From: Oscillospiraceae bacterium
GTDB taxonomy: Bacteria > Bacillota_A > Clostridia > Oscillospirales > Ruminococcaceae
Reading direction: 5' to 3'
DNA: 12,364 nt
Assembly: GCA_017414145.1 (NCBI GenBank)
Contig: JAFPQL010000128.1
Span: 1 to 12,364 of the forward strand
Position numbers and translations under genes: made by a program. How positions within the stretch are numbered: the stretch's first letter is position 1; each line of letters opens with the position of its first letter. The notes below the pieces were generated by a model. It ran no database searches. It was not told where the DNA came from and worked only from the letters and a program-made list of their open reading frames with translations. Below, piece after piece: positions 6,589-12,364 of this stretch.

Positions 6589-7477
6589 CGCACTCCGGCA
6601 GATTCTCCTGCTGACCGCGGTCAATTTCCGGCGATGGCGGCGCAGCCCGCAGATCTGGCTGGCATTCGGGCTTGGGTTCGTCGCGTGCTTTCTGCTGACA
6701 AACAAGACCGTGCTGTTCGCACAGGAACACGGTACCGTGATGCAGATTTTTGAGCCGTTTATCTGGACCTTCGGCGACGCCAGATCCGTTCTGCTGATCT
6801 CGCTCTGTCTGCTGCTGCTCTTTGCGGATATGCCGAACCTCGGCGCTGAGGTGCCGTTCCTGCTCATCCGCACGACGCGCCGCCGCTGGATGGCCGCACA
6901 GATTCTGTATCTGGCACTGGCGACGGTGCTGTTCACCGCGTTTCTGCTGCTCGCAAGCTGCGTGCTCTGTGCGCAGTACGCCTATCCGGCAAATATCTGG
7001 AGCGGAACCGCCGCCATCCTCGGCTACTCCCCGCTTGGCCAGAAAATCGCCGTACCGGCCTTTCTCAAGGTGCTGGAGCTGACCTACCCCTACCCCTGCA
7101 CGGTGCATATTTTCCTGCTGATGCTGGGATATTCGATGACGCTCGCCGGACTGATGTTCCTCGGCAATCTGCTGCGCGTCCGCCTCGGCACGGTGCTCGG
7201 CATCGCGTTCAGCGGCTTCGGGCTGTTTCTCAGTCCGGATATCATCTCGGAATGGCTGCACCTGTCGCTCTACCGGTCACGCACGGCGAATATCCTGTTC
7301 GGCTGGCTCTCACCGCTCAATCACGCGACCTATTATATGCACAATTTCGGCTATGACAATCTGCCGCGGCTGAAGAACTCATACCTGATCTTCGCGGCGG
7401 CTGCCCTGACTTTATTTGCGCTGGCATTCCGGCGCGCAAGACAGTACGCCTTCTGCTTTACGGGAACGGAGAAATGA
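6581..7477 (+). CDS. ABC-2-like permease subunit 2
   Basis: A 298-residue membrane protein with about six hydrophobic segments (roughly 24-41, 69-83, 106-130, 174-197, 202-218, 266-283). A basic N-terminal segment (RRWRRSP) precedes the first helix, and a larger extracytoplasmic stretch lies between the first two helices. AGGAGG (6568-6573) lies 7 bases before the ATG, and the start overlaps the end of permease 1 by 8 bases. The layout resembles the larger of two ABC-2 permeases in lantibiotic-immunity or bacitracin-type exporters. It probably pairs with permease 1 and is powered by the ATPase at 7480. The substrate is unknown. Confidence 0.8.
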   Translation: MADALRQILLLTAVNFRRWRRSPQIWLAFGLGFVACFLLTNKTVLFAQEHGTVMQIFEPFIWTFGDARSVLLISLCLLLLFADMPNLGAEVPFLLIRTTRRRWMAAQILYLALATVLFTAFLLLASCVLCAQYAYPANIWSGTAAILGYSPLGQKIAVPAFLKVLELTYPYPCTVHIFLLMLGYSMTLAGLMFLGNLLRVRLGTVLGIAFSGFGLFLSPDIISEWLHLSLYRSRTANILFGWLSPLNHATYYMHNFGYDNLPRLKNSYLIFAAAALTLFALAFRRARQYAFCFTGTEK

Positions 7478-7479
7478 AT

Positions 7480-8115
7480 ATGAACGAAAATACGGGAATT
7501 TCAGTATCCCATGTCTATAAATCCTTCGGCAGGGAGACGGTGCTGCACGATGTCTCCCTGACGGTCGGACGCGGCGAGATCGCGGGGCTGGTCGGGAACA
7601 ACGGCAGCGGCAAAACCGTGCTGATGAAGTGCATCTGCGGCTTTCTGCGCCCCGAACGCGGCGAAATCACCGTCTGCGGAAAGCGCGTCGGGAAGGACTG
7701 CGACTTTCCGCCGCATCTCGGACTCATCATCGAAACACCGGGCTTTCTGCCGTCGCTGTCCGGATACCGCAATCTGCGGACACTGGCGGCGCTGCGCGGG
7801 CTCATCGGCAAACAGGAGATCACGGACACGCTCCGGCGCGTCGGACTCTATGCGGCGCGGCATAAGTCTGTCGCAAAATATTCGCTCGGAATGCGGCAGC
7901 GGCTCGGCATCGCACAGGCAATCATGGAAAATCCCGATGTGCTGATTCTCGATGAGCCGTTCAATGCGCTGGACGCGGATACCGTCGCGGAGATGCGCAA
8001 ACTGCTGCTTCAACTAAAATCGCAGGGCAAAACCGTTCTCATCGCAAGCCACAACGCCGAGGATATCCGGACGCTCTGCGATCAGGTATATGAAATGGAG
8101 GTGCATCGCGCATGA
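7480..8115 (+). CDS. ABC transporter ATP-binding protein with an E-loop (LanF/BcrA-like)
   Basis: A 211-residue nucleotide-binding subunit. It has Walker A GNNGSGKT (39-46), signature YSLGMRQRLGIAQA (134-147), Walker B VLILDEP (154-160), D-loop NALD (162-165) and switch His191 in IASHN. The Q-loop position reads IIETPGF, with Glu85 in place of Gln. This 'E-loop' has been described for LanF-type ATPases of lantibiotic-immunity transporters and occurs in BcrA-like proteins. I chose the ATG at 7480 because GGAG (7468-7471) is 8 bases upstream. An ATG at 7474 overlaps the permease stop as ATGA but is only 2 bases from that site. It should energise the two permeases upstream. Export or self-protection against a membrane-active peptide is a reasonable inference, not proven. 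Confidence 0.93.
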   Translation: MNENTGISVSHVYKSFGRETVLHDVSLTVGRGEIAGLVGNNGSGKTVLMKCICGFLRPERGEITVCGKRVGKDCDFPPHLGLIIETPGFLPSLSGYRNLRTLAALRGLIGKQEITDTLRRVGLYAARHKSVAKYSLGMRQRLGIAQAIMENPDVLILDEPFNALDADTVAEMRKLLLQLKSQGKTVLIASHNAEDIRTLCDQVYEMEVHRA

Positions 8116-9017
8116 AATTCATACGGATTCTGACCGCGCTGCTCTGCGTCTGGCTGTTCGGGATTTCCGCGGCGGCAGCCGATCTGCCGGAGGAACCGGT
8201 CGTACTGATGCCGAAGATTCTGGTTGTGCGAACGGACGGCGGCGAGATGCAGGCCGGTCAGCCCGCGGAGCTGCATATCACGCTGAAAAACACCTCCCGC
8301 AAGGAAGCGCTGCTCAATCTGACCGTGACGGCATCCGCCGCTGCGCCGATGGATTTGCAGAGCGCCGACACACTGTATTTTGAACGGGTCGCTGCAAATG
8401 CGGAATTTGAAGCGGTGTTCCGCTGTCAGCCGGCGGCAGACGCGCCGGACGGGCCGTATCTCCTGCCGCTGCAATTTGATTACGCATACGGCAAGGGCAT
8501 GACCGGCTCCGGCTCCGGCAATGCCCGCGTGACGGTTTCCCAGCCGGTCAGAATGTCGTTTCCGCAAGTGGTGCTGCCCGATGAAGCGGTCGTGTCTGAC
8601 CGGCTGACGCTGCATATTCAGGCGATCAATCCGGGTGTCACAGCGGCACAGAATGTCCGTGCAGCGCTCCGCTGCGACGGTCTGCTGGCCGAGGGTACGG
8701 CGTTTCTCGGCACGGTCGAGGGCGGTACGGCGGCGGACGGTGTGCTGAATGTGCAGGTCACATCCAGACGCGGCGCGGAGCCCTACGGCGACACGGCAGG
8801 ACAGATCATTTTCAGCTATACGGACGAAACCGGCAGAGAGCAGACGGTCACGCAGGACATTTCCCTCACGCTGAAATCGCCGTTTTCCGGGCGCAGAACG
8901 GAGCCGGAACAGGCCGCACCCGCATTCTTTTTCCGGATCATGGCGGGCATCGCCGGCGGCGTCCTGCTGCTGACCGGCTATCTGGCCGGGCGGCACAGAA
9001 AGCGGGTTCAGCCATGA
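8112..9017 (+). CDS. Exported, membrane-anchored protein with CARDB/NEW3-like beta domains
   Basis: A 301-residue protein with a signal peptide (about 1-23, 'FGISAAAA' before Asp24). The extracytoplasmic region has two beta-rich repeats. The pattern 'AGQPAELHITLKNTS' and later 'VVSDRLTLHIQAINPG' is typical of CARDB/NEW3/APHP Ig-like domains. One transmembrane helix (about 271-292) is followed by a short basic tail. GGAGGTG (8097-8103) is 8 bases before the ATG, and the start overlaps the ATPase stop by 4 bases. As part of the transporter operon it may act as an extracytoplasmic partner that holds substrate or joins the permeases to another surface protein. Such domains are known as adhesive or scaffold modules. 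Its specific role is not recognised. Confidence 0.8.
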   Translation: MKFIRILTALLCVWLFGISAAAADLPEEPVVLMPKILVVRTDGGEMQAGQPAELHITLKNTSRKEALLNLTVTASAAAPMDLQSADTLYFERVAANAEFEAVFRCQPAADAPDGPYLLPLQFDYAYGKGMTGSGSGNARVTVSQPVRMSFPQVVLPDEAVVSDRLTLHIQAINPGVTAAQNVRAALRCDGLLAEGTAFLGTVEGGTAADGVLNVQVTSRRGAEPYGDTAGQIIFSYTDETGREQTVTQDISLTLKSPFSGRRTEPEQAAPAFFFRIMAGIAGGVLLLTGYLAGRHRKRVQP

Positions 9018-9730
9018 AGCTGCTGCGGCTTCTGCGTCAGTATGACAGCATCAAGGCAGCGGTGATCCTGTCCGCGCTGACGGTTTTTCTGTCCGGGTAC
9101 TGCATCCGCGCTGCAGCCGTTTACGCCGCATATCTCCGGCGTCCGGCAGAATATCTCTGCACGGCAGCAGACGGGTTTGACAGGGTTCTGCCGCTTCTTG
9201 CGCAGAACGAAACGGTCATCGGATACAGCCCGCAGAAATCTGCGGTTTTCACGGGAAAGGACCGGACGCTGACCGTAACGGAGCTTTCCGCCGCGTATCT
9301 GTCTGAGTGCTTCGGACTGGAAGCAGATGCCCATATCATCTTTGCAAATGACGCGGCATGGGCGTCGATTGCCGGGAATCCGTCGGGGCAGTCTCTGCAG
9401 TGCCGCGGAACACTGGACGGAATGCCGTTTTCCGCGGAAATCATTCGCACGGAACAACTGCCGCAGGAACAGCCCCTTGCCGTGACGGCGGTCAGTGCCG
9501 CGGAGCTGCATGACGCGGCTGAACTCCGCATCTGTATGACAAACCCCGATGCCGCCGCTCTGGCGGCGCTCGGTCTGCACATCGGCAATCCGGAGGTGCT
9601 GACTGCTGCGGAATATGAAAAACAGCTCGTGCTGCTGCGCATCCGGCTCGGTGTGCTGGCGGCTTTGCTCTCCGGAATCGCCGCGGCAGCTTTCCTCAAA
9701 ATTTACCGGCAGCTTTCGGACGAACCGTAA
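9014..9730 (+). CDS. Bitopic membrane protein of unknown function, last gene of the ABC operon
   Basis: A 238-residue protein with a transmembrane helix near each end (about 15-35 and 208-229) and an extracytoplasmic domain of about 170 residues between them, with short cytoplasmic tails. I recognise no family motif; topology resembles a minimal sensor or a small transporter accessory protein. It starts inside the ATGA overlap with the preceding gene and has only a weak purine stretch upstream (AGAAAGCGGG), so its translation probably depends on the gene before it. Three Cys residues (one in or near TM1, two or more outside) could allow a disulphide, but this is speculative. It is followed by a strong hairpin at 9746-9780. 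Confidence 0.7.
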   Translation: MKLLRLLRQYDSIKAAVILSALTVFLSGYCIRAAAVYAAYLRRPAEYLCTAADGFDRVLPLLAQNETVIGYSPQKSAVFTGKDRTLTVTELSAAYLSECFGLEADAHIIFANDAAWASIAGNPSGQSLQCRGTLDGMPFSAEIIRTEQLPQEQPLAVTAVSAAELHDAAELRICMTNPDAAALAALGLHIGNPEVLTAAEYEKQLVLLRIRLGVLAALLSGIAAAAFLKIYRQLSDEP

Positions 9731-9745
9731 AATCTGCCGAAGAAT

Positions 9746-9780
9746 GCCCCGAAGCGCTTTTCTCAAAGACGCTTCGGGGC
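9746..9780 (+). terminator. Strong hairpin ending the ABC transporter operon
   Basis: GCCCCGAAGCG (9746-9756) pairs perfectly with CGCTTCGGGGC (9770-9780). Four further pairs (9757-9760 with 9765-9768) lie inside, past one bulged base, around a TCTC loop. It starts 15 bases after the operon's last stop codon. The downstream sequence AAAATTGCTTTG lacks a proper T-run, so it may terminate inefficiently or mainly protect the 3' end. Confidence 0.55.
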
Positions 9781-9849
9781 AAAATTGCTTTGTCGGGCGC
9801 CGAAGCCGGTCTGATGCGCCGGAATTGTGAATTTTCTGCTTCTCTCCCA

Positions 9850-9878
9850 TTGCGCTTTTCGTCATAATATGGTATAAT
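9850..9878 (+). promoter_or_regulatory. Promoter of the GTPase-nuclease gene with palindromic -10 region
   Basis: TTGCGC (9850-9855) lies 17 bases from a perfect TATAAT (9873-9878), which also carries the extended -10 TGG. The -10 box is centred in a 13-bp palindrome TGGTATAATACCA (9870-9882), a possible operator. The predicted start is near 9885, giving a leader of about 50 nt. The rest of the gap 9731-9933 holds the operon B hairpin and the repeats annotated separately. Confidence 0.65.
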
Positions 9879-9913
9879 ACCAATAATGGTATAAAACTAT
9901 AATGGTATAAAAC
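9870..9913 (+). repeat. Three tandem TGGTATAAW motifs upstream of the GTPase gene
   Basis: TGGTATAAT at 9870-9878 and TGGTATAAA at 9887-9895 and 9903-9911 are spaced 17 and 16 bases apart. The last two sit in an exact 15-bp direct repeat, ATAATGGTATAAAAC (9883-9897 and 9899-9913). Each motif reads as an extended -10 element. They may be stacked start sites or repeated binding sites for a repressor. The AT-rich block is unlike the surrounding GC-rich DNA. Confidence 0.6.
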
Positions 9914-9933
9914 CTATATTGGAGGCTGAATCC

Positions 9934-12364
9934 ATGAAGCAGCTCACCGTCGGAATCATGGCGCATGTGGACTCCGGCAAAACAACCCTCGCAGAAGCCG
10001 TCCTCTACCATGCCGGCGAGATTCGCAGACGCGGCAGAGTCGATCACGGCGATTCCTGGCTGGATACGGACAAAATCGAACGCAGCAGAGGCATCACCAT
10101 TTTTGCGCATCAGGCGTCCTTCCGGCTCGGCGAGCGGCTCGTGACGCTGCTGGATACGCCGGGTCATGTCGATTTCTCCGCCGAAACAGAGCGCACCATG
10201 CAGGTGCTGGACTGCGCTGTGCTAGTCATCAGCGGAACAGACGGCGTGCAGAGTCACACCAGAACCCTCTGGCGGCTGCTCGACCGGTACGGGATTCCGG
10301 TCATCCTCTTTGTCAATAAAATGGACATCGCGGAGAAAAACGAAACCGCGCTCATGCAGGAATTGCAGGCGAAGCTCTCCCCTGCCTGCGTGCAGTTCGA
10401 CGCGGACGCCGAAAGCCTCTGCGAAGCCGCCGCTACCTGCGACGAGCGGCTCATGGAAACCTATCTGGACACCGGAACGCTCCCGCCGGAGCTCCTGCGA
10501 GAGGCCGTCCGGGAACGCAGAATCTTCCCGTGCTGCTTCGGCGCCGCCAGAGACATGAAGGGCGTGCCGACGCTGCTTGATCTCCTCGACCGCTATGCCG
10601 CCGACCCCGAACGGCTGCCGGATTTCGCCGCCAGAGTCTTCAAAATCTCCGTCGATGCAAAGGGCAGCCGCATGACCTTCCTCAAGGTGCTCGGCGGTAC
10701 GCTCAGAAACCGCGACGAACTGACCTACCGCGGCGCAGACGGTTCGGAATACACCGAAAAAATCACCGGCATCCGGTTCTACTCCGGCGCGAAATACACA
10801 GCCGCCGACGAAGCGGAATCCGGCGCGGTCTGTGCGGTCACCGGCCTGTCCGCCGCCTATGCGGGCATGGGCATCGGGAACGCGGGCGATGCTGTCTCTG
10901 CCGTCCTGACACCGGTCATGCGCTACCGGCTCGTTCTGCCGCCGGACATCGCGCCCGTCACGGCGCTGGCACAGCTCAGGCTGCTGGAAGCCGAGGACCC
11001 GCAGCTCCATATCATCTGGAATGAGCAGCTCCGCGCTGTCTATGTGCAACTCATGGGCAAAGTGCAGCTTGAAGTTCTGACCGGACAGATCGCCGACCGG
11101 TTCGGCTATGCGGTCAGCTTTGACAGCGGCAGCGTCACTTATCGGGAGACGATCGCCGATGCGGTCGAGGGCGTCGGACACTACGAACCGCTCCGGCATT
11201 ATGCGGAGGTGCATCTGATTCTCACGCCCCTGCCGGCGGGAAGCGGCGTACAGATCGAAACGCACTGCTCTGAAGATCAGCTCGACCGGAACTGGCAGCG
11301 GCTCATCCTCACACATCTGGAGGAAAAAGAACACCGCGGCGTGCTGACCGGCTCTCCAATTACGGATATCAAGCTGACGCTCGTCAGCGGAAAAGCACAT
11401 CCGAAGCACACCGAGGGCGGCGATTTCCGGCAGGCGACCTACCGCGCCGTCCGGCAGGGACTGCGTTCCGCACAGTCCGTGCTGCTCGAACCCTACTACG
11501 ACTTCACGCTGGTGCTGCCCGCCGACACGCTCGGCAGAGCCATGACCGATTTACAGCAGCGCGCCGCGGAATTTCAGCCGCCGGAATCGGACGGCACACA
11601 CGCTGTCATCAGCGGCAGCGCACCGGTCGCCGTGCTGAACGACTACGCGGCAGAGGTCATGAGCTACACGAAGGGACAGGGCGAGCTGACACTCTCCTTC
11701 GGCGGATACCGCCCCTGCCACAACCCGGAGGAGGTCATCGAACGGCTGCATTACGACGCTGACAGTGACCTTGACAATTCCGCGGATTCGGTGTTCTGCA
11801 CGCACGGTGCGGGCTTCCTTGTCCGCTGGGATGAGGTGCCGCAGTATATGCACCTGCCCGCGTCGCTCCGCACGCACAGCACCGTCTTTGAGGAGGAGAT
11901 CGCTCCCCCGCCGCAGAGACCGCAATTCAGCGCAGCCGGCGACGACGAGCTCATGGCGATCTTTGAGCGCACCTACGGCAAAATCCAGCGCGATTCCCGC
12001 AAGGCGATGCGCCGCGACGCCCGCGAGGAGCTGACCGATGCAAAGACACCTGTCCCGCCGCCGAAGGGCAAGCAATATCTGCTGGTCGACGGGTACAACA
12101 TCATCTTTGCATGGGAATCGCTGAAAAAGCTCGCTGCCGAAAGCCTTGAGGCTGCCCGTGACCGGCTCATCGCGCTTCTGCAGAATTATCAGGGCTATCA
12201 CAAATGCACGGTCATTCTCGTGTTCGACGCCTACAAGCTCAAGGGGCATGCGACAGAGGTCATACAGGTCGGCAATATCAGCGTGGTATATACCAAAGAG
12301 GCGGAAACCGCGGATTCCTATATCGAGCGCGTGTCGCACGAGCTGACAAGGGAGCACCGCGTCC
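9934..12364 (+). CDS. TetM/EF-G-like translational GTPase fused to a YacP/Rae1-type NYN RNase, 3' end cut
   Basis: The frame stays open for 810 codons to the window edge. The GTPase domain has G1 AHVDSGKTT (10-18), a switch-I RGIT, G3 DTPGH (74-78, with the catalytic-type His78) and G4 NKMD (128-131). Middle and C-terminal segments align well with TetM domains II-V. The domain IV loop reads HPKHTEGGDF (489-498) where TetM has SPVSTPADF. From about residue 714 a second domain begins: YLLVDGYNII with Asp719 and Asn722, VFDAYK with Asp765, and ETADSYIE with Asp794. This matches the NYN/YacP (Rae1) endoribonuclease family. Roughly the last part of that domain is missing. GGAGG (9921-9925) is 8 bases before the ATG. 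Rae1 is known from Bacillus subtilis to cut mRNA on translating ribosomes, so this fusion probably binds ribosomes by its GTPase part and cleaves RNA there. That function is inference, and a tetracycline-resistance label would be unsafe. Confidence 0.92.
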   Translation, partial: MKQLTVGIMAHVDSGKTTLAEAVLYHAGEIRRRGRVDHGDSWLDTDKIERSRGITIFAHQASFRLGERLVTLLDTPGHVDFSAETERTMQVLDCAVLVISGTDGVQSHTRTLWRLLDRYGIPVILFVNKMDIAEKNETALMQELQAKLSPACVQFDADAESLCEAAATCDERLMETYLDTGTLPPELLREAVRERRIFPCCFGAARDMKGVPTLLDLLDRYAADPERLPDFAARVFKISVDAKGSRMTFLKVLGGTLRNRDELTYRGADGSEYTEKITGIRFYSGAKYTAADEAESGAVCAVTGLSAAYAGMGIGNAGDAVSAVLTPVMRYRLVLPPDIAPVTALAQLRLLEAEDPQLHIIWNEQLRAVYVQLMGKVQLEVLTGQIADRFGYAVSFDSGSVTYRETIADAVEGVGHYEPLRHYAEVHLILTPLPAGSGVQIETHCSEDQLDRNWQRLILTHLEEKEHRGVLTGSPITDIKLTLVSGKAHPKHTEGGDFRQATYRAVRQGLRSAQSVLLEPYYDFTLVLPADTLGRAMTDLQQRAAEFQPPESDGTHAVISGSAPVAVLNDYAAEVMSYTKGQGELTLSFGGYRPCHNPEEVIERLHYDADSDLDNSADSVFCTHGAGFLVRWDEVPQYMHLPASLRTHSTVFEEEIAPPPQRPQFSAAGDDELMAIFERTYGKIQRDSRKAMRRDAREELTDAKTPVPPPKGKQYLLVDGYNIIFAWESLKKLAAESLEAARDRLIALLQNYQGYHKCTVILVFDAYKLKGHATEVIQVGNISVVYTKEAETADSYIERVSHELTREHRV

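Noticed and set aside
5923..7261. Minus-strand open frames opposite the two permeases
   Set aside because: The plus-strand frames give hydrophobic, well-spaced membrane proteins with good ribosome binding sites; the antisense products are low-complexity and charged.
9793..9823. GGCGC/GCGCC inverted repeat in the gap before the GTPase gene
   Set aside because: The stem is only about 5 bp with a long loop and no T-run, not distinguishable from chance in GC-rich DNA.
10222..11409. 395-codon minus-strand open frame inside the GTPase gene
   Set aside because: It lies wholly within a conserved TetM-like coding region, so it is a composition artefact.
9934..12364. Annotation as a tetracycline-resistance gene
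   Set aside because: The relation to TetM is clear, but the domain IV tip loop differs and an NYN nuclease domain is attached. Resistance cannot be claimed from sequence.

Overview
The window comes from a GC-rich, Gram-positive-type bacterium, most likely a Clostridia/Oscillospirales (Ruminococcaceae-like) gut organism. This is inferred from the GGAGG ribosome binding sites, the sigma-A type promoters, the DUF6034-like lipoprotein, and a family of TetM-like GTPases fused to a YacP-type NYN nuclease that I associate with Clostridia. No RNA gene, CRISPR array, insertion sequence or integrase is visible.

Left, minus strand (1-2023): a two-gene unit read toward the left edge from its own sigma-A promoter. 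It encodes a TerB-N/TerB-C domain protein and, overlapping by 4 bases, the start of a DUF2791/BrxD-type P-loop ATPase that runs out of the window. Such proteins are known from tellurite-resistance-like and BREX/Pgl-related stress or phage-defence neighbourhoods. The rest of the locus lies outside.

Middle, plus strand (2132-9780): a sensory and transport locus in two operons. Operon A encodes a lipoprotein, an OmpR-family response regulator and a HAMP/HisKA histidine kinase. Operon B encodes two ABC-2-like permeases, an ABC ATPase with an E-loop (the LanF/BcrA-like class), an exported protein anchored at its C-terminus with CARDB/NEW3-like beta domains, and a small protein with two membrane segments. 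Each operon is preceded by the same indel-free 54-bp block (37 of 54 positions identical) that combines 11-bp-spaced direct repeats with a TATCAT -10 box. This strongly suggests that the response regulator controls both its own operon and the transporter operon. The intrinsic terminator of operon A is overlaid on the operon B promoter. A plausible overall role is sensing and relieving envelope stress, for example from an antimicrobial peptide; the ligand cannot be read from sequence.

Right, plus strand (9850-12364): a separate gene with an AT-rich promoter containing three TGGTATAAW motifs. It encodes a TetM/EF-G-like translational GTPase fused at its C-terminus to a YacP/Rae1-type NYN endoribonuclease domain, and is cut by the right edge. 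This fusion of a ribosome-binding GTPase with a ribosome-associated RNase is the most intriguing object in the window.
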